The position numbers and the translations under genes are program-made. The notes under the pieces were generated by a model, which was not told the origin of the DNA, made no database searches, and saw only the letters and a list, made by a program, of their open reading frames with translations. Source: Robiginitomaculum sp. (lineage in GTDB: Bacteria; Pseudomonadota; Alphaproteobacteria; Caulobacterales; Maricaulaceae). From it: a DNA stretch of 64,000 nt. The stretch spans positions 842,499-906,498 of the forward strand of contig JAJFFT010000004.1 of the NCBI GenBank assembly GCA_021776525.1, read 5' to 3'. Position 1 is the stretch's first letter. Each line of letters begins with the position of its first letter. Shown here one piece after another: positions 8,849 to 17,398 of this stretch.

Positions 8849-10056
8849 TACGATGCCAACCTTATTCTGTTTGCCACATCAGGGCAGACGGCCGGGGCGT
8901 TTAATATTTCGACTAAAGACTGAATGTCCTTGGGTATTTTACTCTTGGTGCTGGCCATGCCAATTGGCAAACCATAATTAACCGCTTGAGCTGCACCGTC
9001 CCAATCTGAACTGATGGCGCCGGAGGTCTTGCGGCCCAGTGCCTTTTGCGCGTCAGCAATTGATATGGAATGGCCAAATACCCGTTTTGCCATGCGGTTC
9101 AAAATCAGATGCAGATGATCACCGCTTTGGGGGGCATTGGCTTCGATATTCTGGGCCAGATCACGAGCCGCGTGCAATGCCGGAACGGTCAATTCAGAGA
9201 CAATGACCAAGGCGTCCGAACCACAAACCACATCCATGGTCCAGTCTTGCATCCAGCGCGATATGTCGATGACCACATGATCATAAATGTCGCAGCAAAC
9301 ATCCAGCAAACGCCCGACCGTTTGTGCATTGATGGGCTGATAACCAAAAGGATCACGCCCCGCCGCCAGAACATCAAACCCGCCATCATGTTTTGAGGCA
9401 AAGGCCTCGATCAGGGCGTCATCAATGCGTTCAGGATCAGCGGCAACATCGCCAAGGCGTAAATTGGCAGGGGTATCAAGGTAAGCAGCGCATGCGCCGT
9501 CAACAAAATTCAGATCAATCAGGGCGACGCGACCATGACTTGAAAGCCCGGACTGAAGCTGAAACGCGGTTTCTATGGCCAGTGTGGTTGCACCGGCCCC
9601 GCCAACGGCAGACATAAACGACCATACCTGGGCATTGTTGGTTGTGTCATCGTCGCGGTGCATGACCGCATTAATTTGGGCCAAAAAGGCGTCGGTGGCA
9701 AAGGGAAGGGGGACCACATTGGTGGCTTGCAACGCCAACAAGGCCTGTACAGCACCAACAGACAATAATTCACCGATGACCAACACCGGGGTATGCGGTG
9801 CCAATGTACCCAACTCGCGCAGCCAGGCGATCAGCCGGTCTTGATCCCCTGTGGGGGGCTCCAGAAGAACAAGATCCGGCTGGTGCTCTGCCTGCCACGG
9901 CAAACGGGAACAGTCTTTGGCGTCGTGAAACTTTAACGAGAAACGGTTCTGCGATTCCATGGCCGACTGCACGGCTTGTGCAGATGGCCCCAAGAGCGCC
10001 AGAACATGTGTCTGTCGTCCAGCGTCTGGTGTGTTCATATGATCTGTGTCGCGCAT
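8848..10056 (-). CDS. cpaE: Pilus assembly protein CpaE/TadZ (ParA/MinD-like localisation ATPase)
   Basis: A protein of about 402 residues with an N-terminal receiver-like domain (HVLALLGPSAQAVQ to about 130) and a C-terminal P-loop ATPase-like domain beginning WSFMSAVGGAGATTLAIE. The Walker A is degenerate (VGGAGATT lacks the usual lysine), as is often seen in CpaE/TadZ. These proteins position the Tad machine at the cell pole. The ATG at 10056 lies 4 bp after the lipoprotein stop. An ATG at 10038 is an alternative, and a longer reading from 10116 would overlap the lipoprotein gene and is unlikely. Confidence 0.88.
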   Translation of the reverse strand: MRDTDHMNTPDAGRQTHVLALLGPSAQAVQSAMESQNRFSLKFHDAKDCSRLPWQAEHQPDLVLLEPPTGDQDRLIAWLRELGTLAPHTPVLVIGELLSVGAVQALLALQATNVVPLPFATDAFLAQINAVMHRDDDTTNNAQVWSFMSAVGGAGATTLAIETAFQLQSGLSSHGRVALIDLNFVDGACAAYLDTPANLRLGDVAADPERIDDALIEAFASKHDGGFDVLAAGRDPFGYQPINAQTVGRLLDVCCDIYDHVVIDISRWMQDWTMDVVCGSDALVIVSELTVPALHAARDLAQNIEANAPQSGDHLHLILNRMAKRVFGHSISIADAQKALGRKTSGAISSDWDGAAQAVNYGLPIGMASTKSKIPKDIQSLVEILNAPAVCPDVANRIRLAS

Positions 10057-10060
10057 GGGG

Positions 10061-10303
10061 CTATTCTTCGCTGGAAACTTCAGAAGTGTGCATTTTGACC
10101 GGCTCAACGCTCTCATTGGCGTTGTAGCGCTTGATCGCCAGTGTCAGGCGGTCACTGGACGCGGGCAGTGCGCCGTCGGCATTCATGTGAGCGCGAATGT
10201 TGGCGCTGACCGTGTTTTGCGGGGGCATGCTGGTCGGGGTGCTGGCACAGGCGCTGAGCGATAAGGCCAGAAGTCCGATACCGAATGTGTAGGTGTTTGC
10301 CAT
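10061..10303 (-). CDS. Small lipoprotein of the Tad locus, in the CpaD position
   Basis: Only 80 residues. A lipoprotein signal peptide ends in LSLSACAS, so Cys19 should be lipidated. The mature part is short and polar and has no recognised domain. It lies between cpaC and cpaE, exactly where CpaD (an outer-membrane lipoprotein of roughly 200 residues) sits in Caulobacter-type loci. It could be a very reduced CpaD, or an unrelated pilotin-like helper of the secretin. The spacing to both neighbours is a few bases, so it is part of the operon. Homology to CpaD is inferred from position only. Confidence 0.65.
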   Translation of the reverse strand: MANTYTFGIGLLALSLSACASTPTSMPPQNTVSANIRAHMNADGALPASSDRLTLAIKRYNANESVEPVKMHTSEVSSEE

Positions 10304-10305
10304 GA

Positions 10306-11700
10306 TCAGCTCTTTTCATTTTGCGCCATAAGGCGCGGGAAGGGGCGTTCGGCCACAGGCTTGGATTGAGGCGCAGGATCAGTCGGTTGTGGCGTGTTAT
10401 TGGGTTTGCTTTTCACACGGCCTTGCAAAAACAGATCGGCTTCGGATGGCGCATTGGTTTTGGCCAGTGGCGATTGCAAATCGTTGATATCGTCAACGGG
10501 CAGGACCAGATGTGGGGTAATCAGGATGACCAGTTCGGTTTCATTTTTTTGAAAACGGCTGGACCGAAACAGCGCACCCAGAACCGGGACATCGCCGAGC
10601 CACGGCGTTTGTCGCGCCATATTGGTATATGATGACTGGTACATGCCGGCGACTGCAAAGCTCTGTCCGTCGCGCAGCTCGACCGTGGTGTCGGCGCGAC
10701 GCACAGTCAGCGAGGGGATCTCCACCCCTTGAATACGAATGGCATTGCGCTGGTCCAACTGGCTGACTTCGGGGATGACTTTCAGGTTGATGAGGCCGCC
10801 GCCAAGCACAGTTGGGGTAAAGGCTAGGCCTATACCGAATTGGCGAAACTCAATGCTGATATTGTTATCACGATTGGCCACCGGAAAGGGAAATTCACCG
10901 CCAGCAAGAAAGCTTGCCGTATCACCGGACAGGGCAATCAGATTAGGCTGTGCCAGAGTGCGGATGATGCCCTTCTCTTCGAGCGCATTCAAAAACAGGT
11001 CAATATTGGTGCCGCCAATGCTGGTGTTCACCGCACCGGATGTATTGGATGCCAAACCACCCACCAAAGAGGCGCTGGTGGAGAAGGAAAACTTGCCGAC
11101 CTTTTGCAAGAGCGAGCCAAGCCCCATTTCCTTGATAGCGACTCGAGAGGCCTCGATAAAGCGAACTTCCAAAAGGACCTGTTGCTTGCCCATAATGGCG
11201 ATGCCGTTGGTGACCGCGTCCGGGGCATAACGCTCGGCCAGTTCGGCGGCGCGGGCGGCGACCGGCGCGCTTGAGGCTTTGCCCGATAAATATACCCCAA
11301 AGGCGGCGGCGTGAGCGGTGATTTTCTCGGCCGGTAAAACCAGTTCAAGGTCGCGTTGCAGGCTGTTTATATCATGGCCAACGCGCACTTCGACAATATC
11401 AACCAGACGGCGTTTCTTGTCATAGAGCAAAACATTGGTGGCCCCGATGGATTTACCTTGCAGGTAGAAACTGTGATCTGTCATCGGGAACACATCCGCG
11501 ATCTTTGGGTGCGAAACCACAATAGTGGCAAAGTCGGACTGGGTGTTCAGGACCGAAGATTTAGCCACGGGGACAGTGATGTAGGAATTCTGGTAATTGC
11601 CAGCATCAATCGCATGGACTTCGGCCCGAGCCGGGGCGCTGTACAGGGTCGCTACACTATAGGCCAGTATAATGGCTTTATGCATTATTGAACGTTTCAT
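10306..11700 (-). CDS. cpaC: Tad pilus outer-membrane secretin CpaC/RcpA
   Basis: A 464-residue secretin subunit forming the outer-membrane channel for the Flp pilus. The signal peptide ends near PARA. A pilus-type N-terminal domain follows (KIADVFPMTDHSFYLQGKSIGATNVLLYD), then a BON-like segment and the secretin domain, with VLLEVRFIEASR, the NLIALSGDTASFLAGGEFPFP signature and GDVPVLGALFRSSRF ahead of the final strand LVILITPHLV. The C-terminal 60 residues are Pro/Lys-rich. Its start overlaps the cpaB stop by four bases (ATGA). Confidence 0.93.
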   Translation of the reverse strand: MKRSIMHKAIILAYSVATLYSAPARAEVHAIDAGNYQNSYITVPVAKSSVLNTQSDFATIVVSHPKIADVFPMTDHSFYLQGKSIGATNVLLYDKKRRLVDIVEVRVGHDINSLQRDLELVLPAEKITAHAAAFGVYLSGKASSAPVAARAAELAERYAPDAVTNGIAIMGKQQVLLEVRFIEASRVAIKEMGLGSLLQKVGKFSFSTSASLVGGLASNTSGAVNTSIGGTNIDLFLNALEEKGIIRTLAQPNLIALSGDTASFLAGGEFPFPVANRDNNISIEFRQFGIGLAFTPTVLGGGLINLKVIPEVSQLDQRNAIRIQGVEIPSLTVRRADTTVELRDGQSFAVAGMYQSSYTNMARQTPWLGDVPVLGALFRSSRFQKNETELVILITPHLVLPVDDINDLQSPLAKTNAPSEADLFLQGRVKSKPNNTPQPTDPAPQSKPVAERPFPRLMAQNEKS

Positions 11701-12635
11701 GGCTGGTTCCCCCCATCCAATGCAGGCTCGTTGCGTGCAAAGGTCTTTGCCATTTTGGCCTTACGCCCCTGTGTGATGGTTATGATGGGCACGCTGATGA
11801 TCTCGCGGGCCTCTGGTCTGATCACCGCAATTTTGGTCTTGGGGGCATAGGCTCTGCGCCGTATGGTCCCGGCTTTTTTGGGTGCGCGCTGGGCAGATTT
11901 CAAATCCGCGATCGTCACCTGCCTGGCTTGGGCTGTGGTTTCGGATCCGGCCCGGCGTAATGTCAGGCTAAGACTGCCCAGATTGGCGGCCAGCGCCAGA
12001 CGTTGCGCATCATGGGTGCTGACCTCAATGGTTACTGTTTTGGCTACTCTGGTTTTTTCTGATGTGGCATCCGCATTCTGGTCGACGCCTAGAACCCGTA
12101 CATTTTGGACAATCAAATCAGAAACGGTTCTTTTTACATCGCTGACTTCACCATCCAGAGCGCGCACCAGAACCACATCGACGCTGTCGCCGGGCAGAAC
12201 AAACCCGCCAACGCCACTGGTCTGATTAGTCCGAATGGCAAAGGCCCGCATATCGACGCCAATTTGCAAGGACAAAGATTGCCGTTGCCCTTCGCCGGAA
12301 ACCTTGAAGGCCAGCACAGGCTCGTTTTGTGCCATGCGAACCAGCGCAGAGCGCCAGGTTTTGTTGACCTCTGCAAAAGGGGCCAGCGAAGAGAACGCCC
12401 CTTTGGGGATGCTGTCTTCGGGCCATTGTACAATTTTGAGTGCGTCCTCTTTGAGGGCATCGCCAAAGCCTATTTCCCGGGCCGCGATGACAATCGGAAT
12501 TGTTTGCGTCACCGCAACACTTGCAGGTGACGGGGCTTGCGCCTTGGTGTTGTTGATCATGCTGCGTACAATAAATACAGCTGTCACACCAAGTAATGCA
12601 GATGCACCGATGCTGATAATAGTCATAAAACGCAT
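11697..12635 (-). CDS. cpaB: Flp pilus assembly protein CpaB/RcpC
   Basis: A protein of about 312 residues with one N-terminal membrane helix (IISIGASALLGVTAVFIV), then a SAF domain (IPIVIAAREIGFGDAL). An RcpC/CpaB domain follows, containing the conserved FVLPGDSVDVVLVR. It is periplasmic and associates with the secretin. The ATG at 12635 has a GGCGGGG ribosome site nearby. An in-frame extension to 12683 would place extra residues before the helix and is unlikely. First gene of the Tad operon, reading away from the AT-rich region shared with phaF. Confidence 0.9.
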   Translation of the reverse strand: MRFMTIISIGASALLGVTAVFIVRSMINNTKAQAPSPASVAVTQTIPIVIAAREIGFGDALKEDALKIVQWPEDSIPKGAFSSLAPFAEVNKTWRSALVRMAQNEPVLAFKVSGEGQRQSLSLQIGVDMRAFAIRTNQTSGVGGFVLPGDSVDVVLVRALDGEVSDVKRTVSDLIVQNVRVLGVDQNADATSEKTRVAKTVTIEVSTHDAQRLALAANLGSLSLTLRRAGSETTAQARQVTIADLKSAQRAPKKAGTIRRRAYAPKTKIAVIRPEAREIISVPIITITQGRKAKMAKTFARNEPALDGGNQP

Positions 12636-12937
12636 ATTTTCCCCGCCTAATATTATTGCTGTGCAAAAACACAATTTAATCATTGAGGGTTTTTATACAT
12701 ATAACTATAAAAGACGTAATAATAGTTGATGTTGAATTGTTTTAATAGTTTAATTGGTGTTTATTCAATTATATTTTTAATATCTGATAAATTCAGATCG
12801 TTCGTGAAACAGCTTGTTAGGCATGTGATCTACGTTTTTCATGGTCTAGTATGCGGTTTCTAATTTTTATCGTTAAACCGGTTTCATCAACAGATTACAC
12901 ACCGGGCAGATGCCCTGATATTGATGGAGAATTCACC
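12636..12937 (+). promoter_or_regulatory. AT-rich divergent intergenic region between cpaB and phaF
   Basis: About 300 bp without a gene, clearly more AT-rich than the rest of the window, especially 12655-12800. It must contain the promoters of the Tad operon (minus) and of phaF (plus). I could not single out one convincing -35/-10 pair because many TATA-like hexamers occur. No small pilin gene is hidden here. The phaF ribosome site (ATGGAGAATTCACC) is at its right end. Confidence 0.5.
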
Positions 12938-13627
12938 ATGGCAAAGACAGCCAAAACAACCGCAGCCAAGATCGGCGCACAAATCGAAGCCCAGGGCAAA
13001 GATGTTGCTCATAAAATCTGGCTGGCCGGCGTAGGCGCCTATGGCCGTGCCTATACCGAAGCCCGTGACGGTGCTTTGAAATTGAATGCTGGTTCTCACG
13101 AACTGTTCGAAGACCTGGTCAAACGCGGCGAAGTTATCGAAGGCGATGTGATCACGCGCATTTCATCCAATGAGCGTCTGTCCACGGCCAGCGCCCGTGT
13201 TGCCAAGGTGGCCGGTGCCGCCAACCGCATCCAGAAAAAACAGCGCGATCGTCTGGAAGACCGTATGACCCGTATGCGCAGCGCTTTGGGTTTTGGTAAA
13301 AAGAGCAGCAAAGTCGACGCTTTGCATGCCAAAATTGACCATCTGGAAGAAGAAATCGAAGCATTGCGCAATGACACATTGGCCAAGAACGCCAAGGCTG
13401 CTGATAAAAGCGTTGCCGATCGTCTGGCCCAGCTGACCGGTGAAATTGAAGCGATTGCCAAGGCCAATGCGCCAAAGGCTGCGCCCAAGAAACGCGCCCC
13501 GCGCAAAACAACTGCCAAAAAAGCTGCCCCGAAAAAGGCTGCTGCTAAGAAAGCGGCTCCTAAAAAGGCCGCTGCACCCAAAGTCGTCGCCAAGCCAGTT
13601 GATACAGATAAAAAAGCTGCTGCGTAA
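12938..13627 (+). CDS. phaF: PHA granule-associated phasin with Lys/Ala-rich DNA-binding-like tail (PhaF type)
   Basis: 229 residues. The N-terminal two-thirds (about 1-130) matches the phasin domain of polyhydroxyalkanoate granule proteins PhaF/PhaI (KIWLAGVGAYGRAYTEA). A helical, coiled-coil-prone region (135-175) follows. The tail from about 185 is a histone H1-like repeat of KKA/PKKA units. In Pseudomonas putida PhaF the same architecture links PHA granules to the nucleoid. The ATG at 12938 has GGAG upstream and is the natural phasin start, so the longer frame from 12851 is rejected. It ends in an intrinsic terminator and converges with phaD. Confidence 0.88.
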   Translation: MAKTAKTTAAKIGAQIEAQGKDVAHKIWLAGVGAYGRAYTEARDGALKLNAGSHELFEDLVKRGEVIEGDVITRISSNERLSTASARVAKVAGAANRIQKKQRDRLEDRMTRMRSALGFGKKSSKVDALHAKIDHLEEEIEALRNDTLAKNAKAADKSVADRLAQLTGEIEAIAKANAPKAAPKKRAPRKTTAKKAAPKKAAAKKAAPKKAAAPKVVAKPVDTDKKAAA

Positions 13628-13639
13628 CTTGAGATAAAG

Positions 13640-13668
13640 ACGGGAGGCCTTGTTGCCTCCCGTTTTTT
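13640..13668 (+). terminator. Intrinsic terminator of phaF
   Basis: A perfect 9-bp stem, ACGGGAGGC (13640-13648) with GCCTCCCGT (13655-13663), a 6-base loop and a run of six T. It lies 12 bp after the phaF stop and touches the phaD stop on the other strand, so it separates the two convergent transcripts. A reverse-direction terminator is less convincing because the opposite flank lacks a T run. Confidence 0.9.
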
Positions 13669-14304
13669 CTATTCGCCAACCTTCTGATCATAATAGGCGA
13701 TCATGGCCTGCATGATGGTGAAGCCGTCTTCACCCATATGCGGCGCAACCAGCGCCATAACCTGAAACACGGTTTTATGGATCAGGTCGCTGGGCACAGT
13801 ATGACTGCCTTCGATCATATCTAGGCTTAACCAGAAAGTCAGAGCCGACAAAATCTGATCTGTGATCACCTCATTCATACGAGGTCCCAGAAATAATACA
13901 TTTTGCTGGCATAATTCGTCCAGCAGGACGTGAATGGTTTGGCGTTTTTCGGCCAGTAGCGCCCGAAATTTGATGGCCAGATCAGGGTGGCGGGCCAAAA
14001 GTTCACCAAGGTTGCGATAGAAAAACCGGAAGTCGAAAATCTCTTCGAGGATGATGTAATTATAGACCCAATTGTCTTCGATGGAGGTGATTCGACCACG
14101 AGAGCCGCGCAAAATGATGCGCATTTCGTGTTCAAAATTATCAAACAAGGCCCTGATAATCGCATCTTTGCCTTTGAAATGGTAATAAAGATTACCCGGA
14201 GACATGTCCAAGGCATTGGCAATATCAACGGCGGATTGTCCGGCCTCGCCCTCCTCATTAAAGAGTGCCAGGCTGGTTTGGAGAATGCGGTCGCGAGTTT
14301 TCAT
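13669..14304 (-). CDS. phaD: TetR-family regulator PhaD of the PHA cluster
   Basis: A protein of about 211 residues. An N-terminal TetR helix-turn-helix (TRDRILQTSLALFNEEGE and then DIANALDMSPGNLYYHFKGKD, about residues 3-50) is followed by a ligand-binding helical domain. Gene order phaF | phaD | phaC phaZ matches the Pseudomonas medium-chain PHA cluster, where PhaD is a TetR-like activator responding to a fatty-acid-derived metabolite. The start at 14304 (MKTRDR) fits the family, and the frame open to 14370 adds an unlikely N-terminus. It is divergent from phaC across 129 bp. Confidence 0.85.
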   Translation of the reverse strand: MKTRDRILQTSLALFNEEGEAGQSAVDIANALDMSPGNLYYHFKGKDAIIRALFDNFEHEMRIILRGSRGRITSIEDNWVYNYIILEEIFDFRFFYRNLGELLARHPDLAIKFRALLAEKRQTIHVLLDELCQQNVLFLGPRMNEVITDQILSALTFWLSLDMIEGSHTVPSDLIHKTVFQVMALVAPHMGEDGFTIMQAMIAYYDQKVGE

Positions 14305-14433
14305 GATGCATCTGTCCTGACGCCGGGTTAGTTTGACACTGTAACAACAATATGAAACGATTTTATACAAACCACAAAAGCGCGAAAATACAAGCGGCTG
14401 GTGATTTCAATTAATAGGGGAGGCTGTGAAGAC
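14305..14433. promoter_or_regulatory. Divergent phaD/phaC control region
   Basis: 129 bp between the two start codons. It holds an imperfect dyad, GTTTGACACTGTAAC (14331-14345), with GTT/AAC ends and 9 of 15 positions symmetric. This could be a TetR-type operator. A TTGACA lies inside it at 14333-14338, but no good -10 hexamer sits 17 bases away. GGGGAGG (14417-14423) is the phaC ribosome site. The operator assignment is a guess. Confidence 0.35.
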
Positions 14434-16116
14434 ATGGCAAAAACTACTGGAAATATAGGCGCAGAAGCAGCCCATAATACCACAGCCTTAAACCCGATGA
14501 TGGGTGTCAATCGTCAGGAATTACTGGGCGCGGTTGCTATGTTGTTGCGTCGAACAGGCACCAGCCCAAAAGCCTCGGCCAAATATGCTGGGCGTATGGC
14601 CAAAGAGAGCATGGACATTGCCCTTGGCAAGTCTGACCGCGCACCGGACCCGCGTGATCGGCGTTTTCAGGATCCGGCCTGGACATTCAACCCGTTTTTC
14701 AAGCGCGGCTTGCAGGCTTATCTGGCCATGCAGGATAATCTGAACGTCTGGGTTGAAGATTTGAAACTCGACGAGCTGGAACATGCCCGGGCGCAGTTTG
14801 TAATGGGGATGATTATTGATGCCATGGCACCGACCAATTCTTTGGCGGGAAATCCGATGGCGCAAAAGCGGGTGATCGATTCTGGTGGTCTATCTTTGGT
14901 CAAAGGATTGAAGAACGTTTATGACGATATGACCAAGAATGGTGGCATGCCATCACAGGTTGATAAACGCCCCTTTAAAGTGGGCGAAAATCTGGCCAAT
15001 ACACCGGGCAAGGTGGTCTGGAAAAACGATCTGATGGAGTTGATCCAGTACACGCCAACCACCGAAAAAGTCCATAAAATTCCTTTTTTGCAAATTCCGC
15101 CGCAAATCAATAAATTCTATGCCAGCGATCTGGCCCCTGAAAAAAGCGTTGTGCGGTTTTTGCTCTCGCAAGGCATTCAAACGTTTATCGTCAGTTGGGC
15201 TAACCCACAGAAAGAAAACGCCCATTGGGGATTAAAAGATTATGTAGACAGCCTAATTCAGGCCAGCGAAGTGATCGCACAGGTCACCGGATCAAAGAAA
15301 CTTAATGTCTCTGGCGCCTGTTCAGGCGGGATTACCACCGCGACATTTGCCAGCACGCTGGCCGCCGCCAATGACAAACGCATTAACGCGCTGACGTTTC
15401 AGGTCTGTGTCTTGGACCCGCGCCGTGATGATAGCGAGCTGGGGCAGATTGTGTCCGAGAAAAGTATCGAGATTGCCCGGGCTTGGTCGCGCAATAAAGG
15501 CATATTAAAGGGTGACGATCTGGCCCGTATGTTTGCCTGGATGCGGCCAAACGATCTGGTCTGGAGCTATGTCATCAATAACTATCTGATGGGGCAGGAT
15601 CCGCCCCCGTTTGATGTTCTGTTCTGGAATGCCGACACCACCAACCTACCTGCGCAGCTGCACTCTGACTATCTGGATATGAGTGTCGATGAGCCGTTTG
15701 CTAATCCGGGCGAGGTCGAATTTGCCGGACATGTTGCAGACCTGCGCAAGGTCAAGTGCGACACCTTCATTGTCGCCGGTATCAAGGACCACATCACCCC
15801 ATGGAAGGCGTGTTATCGGACAACCAAATTGCTGGGTGCCAAGAACATCAATTTCGTGTTGTCCAATTCCGGGCATATCCAGTCATTGCTGAACCCTCCG
15901 GGTAATCCAAAATCCAAGTATTTTTCCAATGCAGACCTTTCCGGTACAGCCGATGAATGGGCCGCCGCAGCAGAAGAAAAAGCCGGCTCCTGGTGGGTGG
16001 AATGGGCCGAATGGCTTAAAAATCATTCTGGCCCCATGAAGGTTGCACCAAAGGAAGTCGGCACAAAAGCCTTCCCGCCCTTGGTTGACGCACCGGGTGA
16101 ATACGTGTTCGGCTAG
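14434..16116 (+). CDS. phaC: Class II-like poly(3-hydroxyalkanoate) synthase
   Basis: 560 residues. It polymerises (R)-3-hydroxyacyl-CoA into PHA on the granule surface. The sequence follows the Pseudomonas class II (medium-chain-length) synthases closely: N-terminal GVNRQELLG, then DRRFQDPAW, MAPTNSLAGNP, NGGMPSQVDKRPF, IPPQINKFYASDLAPEKS and LSNSGHIQSLLNPPGNPKS. The triad is visible as Cys296 in the lipase-like box GACSGG, Asp452 in KDHITPW and His481. The ATG at 14434 has GGGGAGG 10 bases upstream. phaZ follows after 27 bp. Substrate chain length is inferred from family resemblance only. Confidence 0.92.
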   Translation: MAKTTGNIGAEAAHNTTALNPMMGVNRQELLGAVAMLLRRTGTSPKASAKYAGRMAKESMDIALGKSDRAPDPRDRRFQDPAWTFNPFFKRGLQAYLAMQDNLNVWVEDLKLDELEHARAQFVMGMIIDAMAPTNSLAGNPMAQKRVIDSGGLSLVKGLKNVYDDMTKNGGMPSQVDKRPFKVGENLANTPGKVVWKNDLMELIQYTPTTEKVHKIPFLQIPPQINKFYASDLAPEKSVVRFLLSQGIQTFIVSWANPQKENAHWGLKDYVDSLIQASEVIAQVTGSKKLNVSGACSGGITTATFASTLAAANDKRINALTFQVCVLDPRRDDSELGQIVSEKSIEIARAWSRNKGILKGDDLARMFAWMRPNDLVWSYVINNYLMGQDPPPFDVLFWNADTTNLPAQLHSDYLDMSVDEPFANPGEVEFAGHVADLRKVKCDTFIVAGIKDHITPWKACYRTTKLLGAKNINFVLSNSGHIQSLLNPPGNPKSKYFSNADLSGTADEWAAAAEEKAGSWWVEWAEWLKNHSGPMKVAPKEVGTKAFPPLVDAPGEYVFG

Positions 16117-16143
16117 GCATATTGCCGACTCAAAGGAGGCCCT

Positions 16144-17004
16144 ATGGCCAGAAAGAACGAACGTCTGAGTATCCGTTATGAGACGATCGGTAGTCAGGTT
16201 CTTCGCGTTGCCCATTGGCGCGCCGAGGTGGACACTGGTAAAACGCCTTTGCTGTTTTTCAATGGTATAGGGGCAAATTTGGAATTGTCGCTGATGTTGG
16301 GCGAAATGCTGCCCGATCGCGATGTACTGACCTTTGATGTCCCCGGTGTCGGTGAAAGTCCGGCGCCGCTCTTGCCTTACCGTCCCTGGCAATTGGCCCG
16401 CACGGCGCGCAAGCTGGTCGATCTGTATGGCTATTATAACGTTGATGTTATGGGCGTTTCCTGGGGCGGCGTAATGGCCCAGCAATTCGCCATCCAATAC
16501 CGCAAACGGGTTAAACGGCTCATTTTGGCGGCCACCACCACCGGCATGACTATGGTGCCGGGCAAGATGGCGTCAATTTCAAAAATGACCAATCCGCGCC
16601 GCTATGCCGACCCGGACTTTATGATGCGTAATTTTGAAACCTTGTACGGCGAAGAAGGTGGCGACGAAGCACAGGATTTTGTTACGGCGCTCAGGCCACC
16701 CAGTCCGCGCGGCTATATGTTCCAAATGCTGGCCTTTGTTGGTTGGACCAGCCTGCCATTTTTACGGCTCTTGAAAATGCCAACATTGATTCTGGCCGGT
16801 GATCGCGACAGCATTGTGCCAATGGCCAATGCGCATATTCTCAACTTTGCTTTGCCGAAATCGCGGCTGCACGTGATCAAGGATGGCGGGCATTTATTTT
16901 TGATGTCGCGAGCCGATGAAACAGTGCCCGTGATACAGGATTTCCTGAACGAGCCTTATGACGTTGATCTGGCCGATATTCGCCCAGGCATCCAAACGGC
17001 TTAG
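16144..17004 (+). CDS. phaZ: Intracellular PHA depolymerase PhaZ (medium-chain-length type)
   Basis: A 286-residue alpha/beta hydrolase that releases 3-hydroxyacids from intracellular PHA. Family-typical segments are PLLFFNGIGANLEL, FDVPGVGESPAP, the nucleophile elbow GVSWGG (Ser106), AATTTGMTMVPG, LAGDRDSIVP (acid near 220-222) and DGGHLFL (His250). An AAAGGAGG ribosome site precedes the ATG. It is co-transcribed with phaC. The triad is complete, so polymer turnover as well as synthesis is encoded here. Confidence 0.92.
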   Translation: MARKNERLSIRYETIGSQVLRVAHWRAEVDTGKTPLLFFNGIGANLELSLMLGEMLPDRDVLTFDVPGVGESPAPLLPYRPWQLARTARKLVDLYGYYNVDVMGVSWGGVMAQQFAIQYRKRVKRLILAATTTGMTMVPGKMASISKMTNPRRYADPDFMMRNFETLYGEEGGDEAQDFVTALRPPSPRGYMFQMLAFVGWTSLPFLRLLKMPTLILAGDRDSIVPMANAHILNFALPKSRLHVIKDGGHLFLMSRADETVPVIQDFLNEPYDVDLADIRPGIQTA

Positions 17005-17046
17005 TATCTGTAGACAGAGCCTGCATTTTCATGCCTGCGCCGGGGC

Positions 17047-17358
17047 TTATTTGACCAAAAAACAGCCCAGCTCCGGGGAATAACTTGCCGTCGAGCGCGC
17101 CAGCCCCATGGGGGCTTTCGCAGTGATGGTGTTGTTGTGCTGTGCAATGGTCAACGCACTGATGTCGTCGGTAAAATCACCAAGGCAGCTTTGCAATTCC
17201 CGCTCGCCAATAAACCGGCACGAACAGACTTGCTTGGCGCTATAGGCCGCGGCAAGTCGTGCATAAGCCGCTTGATCTTTCAGGCTAAATTGCCACACAC
17301 CAGCGGCCAAAGCCAATAAACCAGCGGTCAGAACAAATAACACTTTGACGATTTTCAT
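17047..17358 (-). CDS. Small membrane-anchored or secreted Cys-containing protein, unknown function
   Basis: 103 residues with an N-terminal hydrophobic helix (VLFVLTAGLLALAAGVW) acting as signal anchor or signal peptide. The exported part has Cys residues in CSCRF, QSCLGDF and a C-terminal ELGCF, consistent with disulphides. No family was recognised. It is divergent from the serine hydrolase gene across only 40 bp, so the two promoters must overlap. The pairing may be functional, but this is not shown. Confidence 0.5.
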   Translation of the reverse strand: MKIVKVLFVLTAGLLALAAGVWQFSLKDQAAYARLAAAYSAKQVCSCRFIGERELQSCLGDFTDDISALTIAQHNNTITAKAPMGLARSTASYSPELGCFLVK

Positions 17359-17398
17359 GCTTCACCTCTAAGATAGGCTAGCTTAAAGGGAGATCAGG

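Noticed and set aside
12226..12672. Cys/His-rich minus-strand frame of 148 codons
   Set aside because: Out-of-frame shadow of cpaB. The Cys-rich look comes from codon composition and there is no start signal.
13480..13590. Possible tandem DNA repeat in the phaF 3' part
   Set aside because: The repetition reflects the KKA/PKKA protein tail typical of PhaF. It is not a separate repeat element.
15883..16497. Open frame of 204 codons on the minus strand
   Set aside because: Antisense across the phaC end and phaZ start; both plus-strand genes have intact catalytic motifs.
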